Source: JAGXFP01 sp039714535 | GTDB taxonomy: Bacteria; Desulfobacterota; Desulfobulbia; Desulfobulbales; JAGXFP01 | Direction: 5' to 3' | NCBI GenBank assembly: GCA_039714535.1 | Contig: JBDLJC010000013.1 | Location: 1 to 64,000, forward strand | DNA length: 64,000 bases | Notes under the pieces: generated by a model | The model's input: only the letters and a program-made list of their open reading frames with translations | The model's database searches: none | What the model was told of the DNA's origin: nothing | Made by a program: the position numbers and the translations under genes | Shown: piece after piece, positions 51,764 to 60,426 of the stretch | Numbering within the stretch: the stretch's first letter is position 1 | Layout of the letters: each line of letters begins with the position of its first letter

Positions 51764-52576
51764 CTACAGGAGTTGGGCAAGGAGAGCATGAATATGACCA
51801 TTGGTGGCCAAAACTTCCGGAACATAAGGGGTCCAACGCCCACTTCTAAAGTCAGTAACACAGCCCCCGGCTTCTTTAACCAACAGCTGCCCGGCTGCGG
51901 TATCCCAAGGTTTAAGATTAGTTTCCCAGAAACCATCCAGCCGCCCGCAGGCAACATAGGCAAGATCCAAGGCCGCCGCTCCGGCCCGGCGGACATCCCT
52001 GACAGCCGGCAACACGCGGTGCAATTGGGACATTATCTGTTCAAGGTTACCCTGGATATCATAGGGGAAGCCGGTGGCCACCAGACTCTCTATCAGAGAA
52101 TCACTTCCTGAAACATTAATCCGGTGGCCGTTCAGCCAAGCCCCTCCTCCCTGCCAGACGGAGAACAGCTCGTCTAAGATGGGGCAATAGACAACTCCAG
52201 CTTGAGTAACTTGATCAACGCTGTAGGCGATGGAGACGCAGAAGTAAGGAAAACCATGGGCAAAGTTAGTGGTACCGTCCAAAGGGTCGACAATCCAGAC
52301 CGGGCCTGCTGGGATGTTTTCATAATTAGAATTCGATTCCTCCGCCAAAACATTGCTCCCGGGAAACCGTTGCGCCAATATTGCCAGAATAGCCTTTTCA
52401 GAGGCAATATCTGCCTCAGTCACCAGGTCAATGGCCCCTTTGAGCCTGATCTGGTGGGGGTTGTCATACATATCCCGAATGATCCCACCGGCTTCTAGCG
52501 CTGCGGTGGTTGCAGCTCTTAGCAACAGGGCAAGATCATGATCACACCCTTCCAGACATTTTTCTATTCTCTCCAT
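51764..52576 (-). CDS. inositol monophosphatase family protein
   Basis: 270 residues from ATG 52576 (AAAGGTG upstream). Motifs of the FIG/IMPase superfamily: EADIASEKAILAIL, LAEESNSNYENI, WIVDPLDGTTNFAHGFP with the metal-binding DPLDGT, and NLKPWDTAAGQLLVKEAGG. These are Mg-dependent phosphatases for inositol phosphate or related sugar phosphates; SuhB-type members also modulate rRNA transcription. There is no evidence here for a specific substrate. It lies 115 bp downstream of the MazG-like gene, same strand. Confidence 0.94.
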   Translation of the reverse strand: MERIEKCLEGCDHDLALLLRAATTAALEAGGIIRDMYDNPHQIRLKGAIDLVTEADIASEKAILAILAQRFPGSNVLAEESNSNYENIPAGPVWIVDPLDGTTNFAHGFPYFCVSIAYSVDQVTQAGVVYCPILDELFSVWQGGGAWLNGHRINVSGSDSLIESLVATGFPYDIQGNLEQIMSQLHRVLPAVRDVRRAGAAALDLAYVACGRLDGFWETNLKPWDTAAGQLLVKEAGGCVTDFRSGRWTPYVPEVLATNGHIHALLAQLL

Positions 52577-52690
52577 TCCATCACCTTTGGCGTAATGACG
52601 TTGCACTTTGCCAAGTGGGGTTTGCCCGCAACCGACTACCCATCAACTATCACAGGAACTACATTTAGCCCCAACTTCTCGTTATTTTTA

Positions 52691-53008
52691 TTAAATCTTA
52701 TCGCACCGCACAACCGGATATTTTTCGCTGTTCTTGACGATCTTATCATGGGCGGCCAGGACAGGATCAAGGCCAAGCTTGTCGGCCAGATTAACGAGAT
52801 AGATAAGAACATCACCTATCTCATCTTTAACCTTCAGCAATTTTTCTTTCGAGATATTCCGACTTTCCTCTTCGGACAGCCACTGGAAATGTTCCGCCAA
52901 TTCTGCGACCTCAACCACCAGGGCCATTGCAAGATTTTTGGGGGAATGGAATTTATCCCAGCCCCTCTCTTCTCTGAACAGCTGAACCTTCTTTAATAAC
53001 TCATCCAT
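52691..53008 (-). CDS. MazG-like nucleotide pyrophosphohydrolase
   Basis: 105 residues. RGWDKFHSPKNLAMALVVEVAELAEHFQW (quoted only as RGWDKFHSP and EVAELAEHFQW) carries the ExxE pair, and KDEIGDVLIYLVNLADKLG supplies the second ExxD pair: four acidic side chains that hold Mg. This all-alpha NTPase family, related to dCTPase and MazG, cleaves NTPs or dNTPs to the monophosphate and clears abnormal nucleotides. Its length is that of the single-domain branch. It is monocistronic or shares a transcript with the methyltransferase gene upstream. Confidence 0.9.
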   Translation of the reverse strand: MDELLKKVQLFREERGWDKFHSPKNLAMALVVEVAELAEHFQWLSEEESRNISKEKLLKVKDEIGDVLIYLVNLADKLGLDPVLAAHDKIVKNSEKYPVVRCDKI

Positions 53009-53098
53009 CTGGTTGCCCCATCCTGATCACCGTAAAGACGGTCAGGTTCATCTCAGGTCTGCAGGTAAATCAAGCAACCGGCAGGCGCCTAATGAATC

Positions 53099-54265
53099 TT
53101 AATACATCTCGTATTTAGCCAGAACTCCATCAAGCCCGCCATTTCTAAGCGATAATCTCTGTGACGTTTTAAGGCCGATCATCTTCAGCATCTCCCGTTT
53201 GCCGTAATACAGGTAAACCTCGGAGCCCCGGCATTTATGTTTCAGAAAACTACCGAACTCCTTCAAAAGCCCGGCGGTTTTTTCTTTGTCCCCAATCCTG
53301 ATCCCATAGGGGGGATTACAGACAATGGTCGAATTTTCGATCGGATCACCATCCACAAACGAGCACCGCTTTACAACCACATCTGTGCCGTTCGGCAGTA
53401 AATTCAGGTTGGAACGGGCGGCGGTCGCCGCCTCTTTTGATATATCTGAGCCACGGATCAACCCCTCCGGCAGATCTGTGATATCACGATCAATCTTGCG
53501 CCGGAGATCCTGCCATTTCTGCCGATCAAAATCAGGCATGCTCTCAAAGCCAAACCTCTTGCGCAGGTATCCGGCCGGCACCCGGCACGAACTCATCAAA
53601 GCTTCACAGAGCAAGGTCCCGGAGCCACACATCGGGTCAACCAGCGGCCGCTTACCATCCCAGCCGCTGAGCCGAATAATTGCCGCCGCCAAGGTTTCCT
53701 GCATAGGCGCCGCCACCGCATTTTGCCGATAGCCCCGCCGATGCAAGGCCCCGCCGGAACCATCTATACTGATCACCGCCCGGTTATTGTCTATATGCAG
53801 ATTGAGCAATAGATCAGGATTCTGCCGGTCAACATCCGGGCGGCTGCCAAATTTGTCGCGAAAATGGTCGACTATCGCATCTTTCAAACACAGGGCGGCA
53901 TATTGCGAATGTTTGATTTTGCTGTTGGCCACCGTCGCCGATATTGCAAAGCTCCCGGTTTTGTTGAGCAAGATCTCCCACGGCAGGGTGCGGGCCGTCT
54001 TGTAAAGATACTTGGGACTGTGGCAATCAAAGGAGAGCAGTGGCGCCAATATCCTGCTGCAGAGCCGGGACTGATAAACAATCCCGTAAAGGACATCGGG
54101 AGCGGCACTGAAATGGATGCCCCGATAAACCGGCTCCGCATCAAGAGCTCCTAATGAGGTCAACTCCTCGGCCCCTTCCTTCTCCAGACCTTCGGCAATC
54201 GTGGCAAAAAAACGATTATGCTTCTGGTAGGCAAATACTTGATCATGCAGTTCTGATCTTTTCAC
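53099..54265 (-). CDS. THUMP-domain RNA methyltransferase, RlmL-like N2-guanine type
   Basis: 388 residues. The N-terminal THUMP domain (about 50-160) is followed by a class I methyltransferase domain: VDPMCGSGTLLCEAL for SAM binding, and the catalytic IVCNPPYGIRI for guanine N2. The pattern HRRGYRQNAVAAPMQETLAAAI is diagnostic of the RlmL/YpsC group. In E. coli the homologue methylates G2445 of 23S rRNA; this shorter protein lacks the second RlmK-type methyltransferase domain. ATG 54265; the region upstream has the inverted-ended segment described separately. Confidence 0.93.
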   Translation of the reverse strand: MKRSELHDQVFAYQKHNRFFATIAEGLEKEGAEELTSLGALDAEPVYRGIHFSAAPDVLYGIVYQSRLCSRILAPLLSFDCHSPKYLYKTARTLPWEILLNKTGSFAISATVANSKIKHSQYAALCLKDAIVDHFRDKFGSRPDVDRQNPDLLLNLHIDNNRAVISIDGSGGALHRRGYRQNAVAAPMQETLAAAIIRLSGWDGKRPLVDPMCGSGTLLCEALMSSCRVPAGYLRKRFGFESMPDFDRQKWQDLRRKIDRDITDLPEGLIRGSDISKEAATAARSNLNLLPNGTDVVVKRCSFVDGDPIENSTIVCNPPYGIRIGDKEKTAGLLKEFGSFLKHKCRGSEVYLYYGKREMLKMIGLKTSQRLSLRNGGLDGVLAKYEMY

Positions 54266-54632
54266 AATTTCAATCTCTCTAATTTACAAAGAAAGGCAAT
54301 AAACCTTTTTCCTTCATTTTCTATTGTAGGCAACTAGGCCAATAACAATTTCAGGTTGAATTATCTGCAACCACAATTATTTTCCAGCCTCTTTGGTCTA
54401 CCCAAGCAGCATCAAGGGCCACCCTCCGACATCCAACGCCAAACCGGGATTATGTGGCAAATGTTTCAAGCAGCTCGCACGTACCTTGCCAAGGTTCAAA
54501 CTTTAAAATTTATCAAAAAATTACTGGGCATTGTGGTTGTAGAAATTAGACATTGCTCTCATCAACTTCTAGCAGGATAGGGAAACTGTAGTACCAATAT
54601 ATGAAACCTAAAAGCAGGAAAGGAGACTCTCC
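54266..54632. other. intergenic segment with inverted ends
   Basis: No gene with a start site was found in this 367-bp stretch. Inside it, CTGCAACCACAAT at 54365-54377 and ATTGTGGTTGTAG at 54530-54542 are inverted copies (12 of 13 positions), 178 bp outside to outside. Target-site duplications are not evident. It resembles a small miniature element or a stem of a processed RNA. Confidence 0.35.
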
Positions 54633-55052
54633 CTACAATATCTCCGTGATTTGTGAAAGCACATCCTCTTTTAAATAGCAAAAAGATTGAGGTGGTCGAA
54701 AATTACTCCCAAAAAGATCTTTAGGATCCAGACCACTTTCAAGTTGTTTTATGTTTGTAAGTTCTATAGCTACGGGGTTTTTGCTATCAGCAAGGTAAGA
54801 GAACAGCTTTCTCCGACTAATCCCACCGCCCTTTTCCATTGCCAAACTCCAGAGCCTGGCCCGGGTGCCACTATATACTTCTTTAATTTCTGCTACAGCC
54901 ACAATTCTCTGGATTGGTGACGTGGCATAAATCACCATGTATTTAACAGGCCTCACAACCCAACTTCGCCTAAACTCCAGCCTCTTTTCCCCGGACAGGA
55001 TCTTCTCCGTATAGCCAGGATGAATTGAAATAAGAACTGCTTTATCTTCCAT
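54633..55052 (-). CDS. ASCH-domain (PUA-like fold) protein
   Basis: 139 residues, all one ASCH/PUA-like domain: VLISIHPGYTEKILSGEKRLEFRRSW (quoted as ISIHPGYTEKILSG and LEFRR), YMVIYATSPIQRIVAVAEI and DLFGSNFRPPQSFCYL. ASCH domains are RNA- or nucleotide-modifying PUA relatives that occur beside toxin-like genes. Its start overlaps the end of the PIN-GNAT-ASCH gene by 11 bp, a coupled pair. It may act as the neutralising or partner subunit; that is inference. The region is AT-richer than its neighbours. Confidence 0.75.
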   Translation of the reverse strand: MEDKAVLISIHPGYTEKILSGEKRLEFRRSWVVRPVKYMVIYATSPIQRIVAVAEIKEVYSGTRARLWSLAMEKGGGISRRKLFSYLADSKNPVAIELTNIKQLESGLDPKDLFGSNFRPPQSFCYLKEDVLSQITEIL

Positions 55053-56517
55053 TCTCTAACACCATCTCAAAAGCTCTATCTGTTATCCCAGTAATACTTT
55101 GTGGCCGATCTTTAAGAACTCCATGATCGACTAGCCAACCACGTGACAAAGGGCTCCGAAGATGTCCAACCAAACGAAACAACATAACTCTGGTTGGTTT
55201 CTTTGCCTTCTCTCTAATCTCATCCATTGAATATACTGTTCGACGTTTGACCCGACGAGCTATAATATCGGCGTCCTCAATTGTTTCGTAACTCTCAACA
55301 ATGCCAATACTGGTCAAACACTGCTCATCTGCCGACCGATATATCAGCACTATATCTCCAGGGTTAATAAGCTTCGTTTGAGAATGACACAGATATGCTA
55401 GTTTGATAGCGTTCCCAACGTCACTGGTTCGTGGGAAAAGTCTCTGCTGCGGGTCATCGGGAGAAACATAATCCGGAAAAAGAATTTTATGGAACCTAGG
55501 TTGAATTGGTATTACAAACTTTCTAATAGCATGGTCAAAGCGATAATGAGGGAAGAAATCTCTCATATATCTGAAGGGATCCTCTTCAAGATCAGGTGGT
55601 GACTGAGGATGTCTTTTAAGATAAACCGCATCTCTCCCCCCAGAACCAGGGTGAGTACCTACGTGATGAAATCCGAAGTCTTCAAGCATATCAAAAAGAA
55701 ACCGTTGCTCGTCCTCATCGCCATGGATAAATATATTTTCCAATCTATTTGCAGTTGCATAGCGAAAAGCCGCCTTCAGAAACAACTCTCCAATTTTTCT
55801 ACCCCGAACTCCCTGGCCAACTTTAAAGGTACTCAGTTTTAGAGCAGGGCCTTCAAGTCTTAATCCTTCTTCGGTTATTGTCTCGTTGTCCTGTTGTACA
55901 TAAATGCAGATGGCACCGATTACTTCGGGCTGTTCCCAAGCAACCCAAGCCTTATTATTCTCGCGAGCCTTTCTTTTAAACCATTTATCAAATGGTGGGT
56001 AGTCATCCCGCAGGCTATTAAAAAAATTACCATTTAGATAGGGGGTAAGTGTGTATAAAAAGACATCCTCGATATTAGGTAACTGGATAGAGGTCTTATC
56101 ATACAACCTACGTAACCAGTCCTCAACCGTCTGAATTGTATAAACATCCTGCGATAGCCCGAGTTCCCTGGCTTTTTTGTGCATGCCCTGATCTTCAGTG
56201 ACCAACGCATGCACAGCATCACACTCAAGGGCATACAAGATTTCGTTGTCAACAGCGTCATTCGGGGATGTCTCTGGAGTATTCCTAGGACATCTCGGAG
56301 GGTTTTCCAATCGGGAGTATTGTTGAAGTCGCTCTAGGGTTTGCTGCTGTCGCTGGATATTTGTGTCACGTTGTATATCAGACTCAGAAGATGGGTGATA
56401 TACAAGCTGGTGACTGTTCTCATTAGCTAGACGAACAAAATTGGCTAGATTATGCACCAAAGGAAGCTGAGAATCTTCCAACGGAATAAGGATGTTAGTA
56501 TCAAGTAGAAAGCGCAT
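55042..56517 (-). CDS. PIN-GNAT-ASCH-like fusion protein
   Basis: 491 residues from ATG 56517. Residues 1-140 are a PIN nuclease domain: RFLLDTNILIPLED with the first Asp, NDAVDNEILYALE and ALVTEDQGMHKKARELG with the other acidic residues. Residues about 150-305 are a GNAT domain with the acetyl-CoA loop VGQGVRGRKIGELFLKAAF (RxxGxG-like GVRGRKIG). The last 160 residues resemble ASCH/EVE-type PUA folds (IQPRFHKILFPDY, INPGDIVLIYRSADEQ). PIN domains are RNases in toxin-antitoxin pairs; fusion to an acetyltransferase and to an RNA-binding-type module, followed by a separate ASCH gene, suggests an RNA-targeting stress or defence pair. Function not established. Confidence 0.78.
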   Translation of the reverse strand: MRFLLDTNILIPLEDSQLPLVHNLANFVRLANENSHQLVYHPSSESDIQRDTNIQRQQQTLERLQQYSRLENPPRCPRNTPETSPNDAVDNEILYALECDAVHALVTEDQGMHKKARELGLSQDVYTIQTVEDWLRRLYDKTSIQLPNIEDVFLYTLTPYLNGNFFNSLRDDYPPFDKWFKRKARENNKAWVAWEQPEVIGAICIYVQQDNETITEEGLRLEGPALKLSTFKVGQGVRGRKIGELFLKAAFRYATANRLENIFIHGDEDEQRFLFDMLEDFGFHHVGTHPGSGGRDAVYLKRHPQSPPDLEEDPFRYMRDFFPHYRFDHAIRKFVIPIQPRFHKILFPDYVSPDDPQQRLFPRTSDVGNAIKLAYLCHSQTKLINPGDIVLIYRSADEQCLTSIGIVESYETIEDADIIARRVKRRTVYSMDEIREKAKKPTRVMLFRLVGHLRSPLSRGWLVDHGVLKDRPQSITGITDRAFEMVLENGR

Positions 56518-56558
56518 ATCCAATAAAGGTAGCTATTGACTTACGTATAAGAAACAAT

Positions 56559-57626
56559 CTAATTCTTGCTATCTGTCTTATTAGGAACAGAAAGTTGCTT
56601 GGTTGAAAGATTAGAACCTTTTGCAGCTGCACCAGTATTATCATGCATATCCATTGATTCTTTCGCTAACGATTTGTTTGTTAATTCTGAATAGATGAAA
56701 TTTGTAATAAGACCTGCGAAGACACTGAACAGCAACAAAAACGCGACATATTTAACGATCGTCAATAGATTTTTGTCTCTAAAGTTTGTTTTCAAAAAAA
56801 CATTGAAATCTTCTATCTTGCTGTCAATGTTTGATTTCTTTTTCCAGTGGTATGCTATAAATGTTTCTTCAGTAGAAATATTCTGCAAATTATGTGTTGC
56901 ACAGATATATTCCTTCCAAATCCCATCCTCCAATTTCCTTACTGAATGGAACGGCTGATGAGATAAAATATAGTTTTCACAATAACTACAGATATAGAAG
57001 AAATGGATCTTGCCAACATCAAACACTCGATGTTCCGACATCTCTTCTAGCAACTTGTTGGGCAAATGCCTTGCTGAATTAATACGAAAATCTAATATTT
57101 CATTTTTACTAAAAGCACTACTAAGTATGGATGAAACATCTTTCTCAATACGACTAAAATGGGCAAGACCTAAACCTGTTATCCTAAACCGAAGATATGT
57201 TTTATCTTGCCGAATATTTTTTTGGGGCATTGAAAGGACAATAACAGTGCCACCATGCTTTTTTTCAAGAGAAAAATTCGTCTCATTCATCGCATAAATA
57301 TTAAAGACTTCTTGGCCAGAATGGTCATTTACCCTGTAATAATCAGACATAGCAGATGATGTGATTCGATAATCTTCATTGAAAATTGCCGTTAACAACT
57401 TGACTGGACTTGCAGCTATTACTCTACCTAGGTCTTTTATATTTTCTTCGTCGATAGCGAAGGGGATAAATATATATATATTTTCTATTTCCAACGCATC
57501 TGGCAAATTCAAACCTATATCCAAAAAGCGGCTGTCTCTTGCCTTAGATGGTAACTTCCAAAAATTAATATGGAGGTGTATATTCTTTCCACTACCTCCT
57601 TCATACCAAATAGCAAGACTATTCAT
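56559..57626 (-). CDS. tail-anchored protein of unknown function
   Basis: 355 residues. About 290 residues of soluble, strand-rich sequence come first (NIHLHINFWKLPSKARDSRF near the start, FYICSYCENYILSHQPFHS with a CxxC pair). A single transmembrane helix (about 292-315, IVKYVAFLLLFSVFAGLITNF) lies near the C-terminus, followed by a short polar tail. ATG 57626 follows AAAGGGT. No family is recognised. It is the first gene of the minus-strand island, 41 bp before the PIN-GNAT-ASCH gene, so the three may be co-transcribed. AT-rich codon use contrasts with the genes to its right. Confidence 0.6.
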   Translation of the reverse strand: MNSLAIWYEGGSGKNIHLHINFWKLPSKARDSRFLDIGLNLPDALEIENIYIFIPFAIDEENIKDLGRVIAASPVKLLTAIFNEDYRITSSAMSDYYRVNDHSGQEVFNIYAMNETNFSLEKKHGGTVIVLSMPQKNIRQDKTYLRFRITGLGLAHFSRIEKDVSSILSSAFSKNEILDFRINSARHLPNKLLEEMSEHRVFDVGKIHFFYICSYCENYILSHQPFHSVRKLEDGIWKEYICATHNLQNISTEETFIAYHWKKKSNIDSKIEDFNVFLKTNFRDKNLLTIVKYVAFLLLFSVFAGLITNFIYSELTNKSLAKESMDMHDNTGAAAKGSNLSTKQLSVPNKTDSKN

Positions 57627-57936
57627 ATAGTTACCCTTTACGAATTAATATTTCGGAAATCACATTAACCGGAAAATGAAAGACACCCAAGAGTTTATGC
57701 TTTCCCCGGGTAATATCGTGTCACCTCTTGAGAATTAGGTCTTTATTTGTATATCCCAATAGCGTACCTAACGGAAATTTCTCTATAAACTACCGCATAA
57801 AACTAAATAATTATGATAAAATAGCAAAAAGAATCTATCAAATACCTTGTCTGTAATAAATAATGCGGGGGTGTTTAAGCTTGACCACCATGACCATAAA
57901 CTTCTTAATCATAAAAACCTCTGACATGCAGAAACC
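57627..57936. other. AT-rich intergenic region, no gene seen
   Basis: A 310-bp gap between the divergent tail-anchored-protein gene and the small regulator gene. ATGATAAAAT near 57822 could be a -10 region for the plus strand, but no good -35 partner is apparent. No hairpin with a T run was found. The regulator's ATG has no clear ribosome-binding site. Confidence 0.35.
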
Positions 57937-58218
57937 ATGGGCACTATAAGACAGGACCTGATTGATCTTCTAAAGGAAAGAGCACTTGATGCCAAAGATA
58001 TATCCAGACTCCTCTCCATAAGGGAAAAAGAGGTTTACAGCCACCTCGAACACATTTCTCGCAGCATCTCCACCTCTGGCCACCGACTCGTGGTCATCCC
58101 TTGCCAGTGTCTGGCATGCGGATACACCTTTAAGGACCGCAAAAAGCTCCACCGGCCAGGTAAATGCCCCAAGTGCAAAAAGACCAGGATCAAGCCGGCA
58201 TCATATACCATTAGGTAA
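57937..58218 (+). CDS. small HTH plus zinc-ribbon transcriptional regulator
   Basis: 93 residues. The N-terminal half (LLKERALDAKDISRLLSIREKEVYSHLEHI) is a winged-helix-type helix-turn-helix, quoted here as ALDAKDISRLLSIREKEV. The C-terminal half is a zinc ribbon with CQCLACGYTF and GKCPKCKKTRI, two CxxC pairs. This matches a group of predicted HTH/Zn-ribbon regulators of unknown target found in archaea and anaerobic bacteria. The overall size is standard for that group. It converges with the sugar-kinase-like gene, with 6 bp between the stops. Confidence 0.8.
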   Translation: MGTIRQDLIDLLKERALDAKDISRLLSIREKEVYSHLEHISRSISTSGHRLVVIPCQCLACGYTFKDRKKLHRPGKCPKCKKTRIKPASYTIR

Positions 58219-58224
58219 TAGTAC

Positions 58225-59352
58225 TCACCCCCGCCCCATGCCCCTGAGTACGATCTCCCTGATCTCATCCTCTTGCGCTTCGACGCTTTCCAGTAACTTG
58301 AACTGAACCATCGCCCGGTGCAGATTCTGGCCGGGCCGAGTCGTTTTAAAATAAACATCCCCGGTAATATAGTCAGAAAAAAAGCGCAGTCCCAGTTCAA
58401 AGGTTATCAGTCTGACCGCCGGGAAAATATACTCAAGGTCTTTTTCTGTCAATAGCGGAGCCATTTCTCTGGAATATCCTTGCAAAACCTCCCGGCAGGC
58501 TCCGAGATCAAAATCCACTTCTTGAACGAAACCACTGGCGCCGGCAGAGTTGCAGGATGACCGCAGACAGTCACCAATGTCATAATGCAGAAGTCCCGGT
58601 TTTACCGTATCCAGATCAATCAGGGCTACAGCCTTCCCGGTCTGCTGATCGAACAGGATATTATCCAGCTTCGGATCACCATGAATCACCTGGCATCGAA
58701 TAAAATTCTTTCTTGCAGCCTCTTCCAGCACATCGACAAGACCGCGTCTACCGGAGATAATCTCAAGGCAATATCTTTCGGCAGATGAACTGACCTCTCT
58801 GGCAGGATTTTCCATCAGCCGATCATACTGCGCCAGATATACTGGCGTAACATGAAAACCGGGCAGGGTATCCACAAGGCTGGCAGGCACCAGATTACTA
58901 GTAATCCTATGAAAAAGGCCAAGCGCCCGCCCCACTTCCCGAGCCTGCTCCGGGCTGGAAATTCTTTCACAGTTAACCGCATCTTTTATATAATTGATAA
59001 TCCGCCAGTAGTTCCCCTCCCGATCGACCACATAATCTTTTCCGTCTATAGTTGAAAGGAGCCGGATGGTTTCAAGTCCGCCGGCGTTCCGGTCACCACC
59101 GTATCGGTGAAAGTGTTCGGCCAAGGTCCGCAAATTAGCCATTATCCCTTCCGGTTCATCGAAAACCTGGTGGTTTATTTTCTGGAGCACATATTGGCCT
59201 GCGCGTCCTCCCCCTCCAATACTGAGCAGGAAAGAGTCGTTGATATGTCCCTTGCCAAGGAGCTCAATACCAACCCCAACCAGATCATCTCTAGAGAAAA
59301 ATGCCTCGACAATATTCCGGGCTCCCTGGATTTTTTCTTCATTACCTGGCAT
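58225..59352 (-). CDS. APH-family kinase, N-acetylhexosamine 1-kinase-like
   Basis: 375 residues. The first part has LGKGHINDSFLLSI and YVLQKINHQVFDEPEGIMAN, typical of NahK-like N-acetylhexosamine 1-kinases; VIHGDPKLDNILFD is the catalytic loop and VALIDLDTVKPGLLHYDIGDCLR (quoted up to LHYDIGD) the metal site. The family phosphorylates GlcNAc or GalNAc at C1, or related substrates. ATG 59352 is 38 bp downstream of the rhodanese-like gene. It converges with the small regulator gene. The actual sugar is unknown. Confidence 0.85.
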   Translation of the reverse strand: MPGNEEKIQGARNIVEAFFSRDDLVGVGIELLGKGHINDSFLLSIGGGGRAGQYVLQKINHQVFDEPEGIMANLRTLAEHFHRYGGDRNAGGLETIRLLSTIDGKDYVVDREGNYWRIINYIKDAVNCERISSPEQAREVGRALGLFHRITSNLVPASLVDTLPGFHVTPVYLAQYDRLMENPAREVSSSAERYCLEIISGRRGLVDVLEEAARKNFIRCQVIHGDPKLDNILFDQQTGKAVALIDLDTVKPGLLHYDIGDCLRSSCNSAGASGFVQEVDFDLGACREVLQGYSREMAPLLTEKDLEYIFPAVRLITFELGLRFFSDYITGDVYFKTTRPGQNLHRAMVQFKLLESVEAQEDEIREIVLRGMGRG

Positions 59353-59389
59353 ATGGACCTTTCCTCAATTCTTAACCAGCAGCCATTCC

Positions 59390-59635
59390 TCAGAGATTTT
59401 TGCCGATCTCGAGCTCAGCAAATTGCCTCTTATCGGCCACAAGAAGGCCAAGATATTTTTCTTCTTCACCGACAAAATCCAGTTGGGGAATATTTATTAT
59501 ATCAAAATCATAACGCCCCTCAATCTGCCATGCTGCGAATTCGTCCTCCAGGCGAAGATCGAGAACAAACTCGACTTCGCCCCGGTCGAGCCGGTCCTTA
59601 AAATCCTCTAAAGACAGCTCAAACTCACAACCCAT
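59390..59635 (-). CDS. short rhodanese-like protein, active Cys not seen
   Basis: 81 residues from ATG 59635, chosen because AGGGAGT lies just upstream; longer starts add a region unrelated to the domain. The sequence LSLEDFKDRLDRGEVEFVLD, RLEDEFAAWQIEGRYDFD and IINIPQLDF is rhodanese-like. Where the active loop (CxxGxRS-like) should follow, it reads LLVADKRQFAELEIG and then stops, with Ala at the expected Cys position. It is therefore either an inactive relative or a truncated remnant. It lies upstream of the sugar-kinase gene on the same strand. Confidence 0.55.
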   Translation of the reverse strand: MGCEFELSLEDFKDRLDRGEVEFVLDLRLEDEFAAWQIEGRYDFDIINIPQLDFVGEEEKYLGLLVADKRQFAELEIGKNL

Positions 59636-59802
59636 CCAGATACTCCCTGCTTGAATTTGCTTGCCCCGACGGCAAATCATTTGGCCGGCCAAACGATTTC
59701 TTACCAGCCGGTAACCGGCAACTAATGAATTGACTAATGCAACTCCAGATTTTACCATGAATGGAGCTCGGAAACGATAAACAAAAAGCAGGGGGTGTAT
59801 AA

Positions 59803-60426
59803 ATGAAAAAAGTTATGTTTCTTTTTCTGCTGGTCTCTACCCTGGCAATGAACCCTAGCCCGGCCTTGGCCCTGATCGCCGGTGCCGACATCTTCGGCCT
59901 CGACTTCCGCTTCAACAACCCCGGAGCCCGGGCCAACGCCATGGGCGGCGCCTTCATCGGCCTGGCCGACGACGCCACCACCGCTTATACCAACCCGGCC
60001 GGACTGACCATTCTGACCCAACCGGAGGTGTCCGTCGAATACAAGGGAGGAAACTACACCACCCGGACCATCGACGAAACAGGAACTAACGATTTTGACA
60101 AATCGGTCTCGGGCCTGTCTTTCCTCAGTTTCGCCTACCCAACCAAGAACACGGTAGTTGCAATATTCCGGCACCAGTTGCTAAACAACGAAAATGTATT
60201 TTCATGGTATCCAAAGAAAAAACACGGTATGTTTACCTACTTTTTCACCTTGGGCCTGAAGGGCGGTGCCGATTCTAACGGCGACAAGAAGGTGACCATG
60301 AATGAGATCAACGAATTCATCGGCGACAATGTTCCCTACATGACCAGAAAACTGCACGATGAGCGGCAACAGACCCCATCGGTAAAAAGCGCTGACATGA
60401 GCAGGGTTTTAGCGGAGTACAAATGA
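59803..60426 (+). CDS. fusion of an outer-membrane-protein N-terminus and a caspase-like C-terminus
   Basis: 207 residues. After a signal peptide (ending SPALA), residues about 28-130 look like the start of a FadL/OMPP1-type barrel: NNPGARANAMGGAFIGLADD and AYTNPAGLTILTQPEVSVEY. From about residue 134 the sequence is unlike a barrel and matches the C-terminal end of caspase-fold (C14) proteins: SWYPKKKHGMFTYFFTLGL, GADSNGDKKVTMNEINEF and NVPYMTRKLHDERQQTP. The catalytic His/Cys part of a caspase is missing. The join lies near 60193-60205. The stop overlaps the start of a DUF4384 gene, whose relatives accompany caspase-fold proteins. A deletion joining two genes, or an assembly chimera, is likely. 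Confidence 0.65.
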   Translation: MKKVMFLFLLVSTLAMNPSPALALIAGADIFGLDFRFNNPGARANAMGGAFIGLADDATTAYTNPAGLTILTQPEVSVEYKGGNYTTRTIDETGTNDFDKSVSGLSFLSFAYPTKNTVVAIFRHQLLNNENVFSWYPKKKHGMFTYFFTLGLKGGADSNGDKKVTMNEINEFIGDNVPYMTRKLHDERQQTPSVKSADMSRVLAEYK

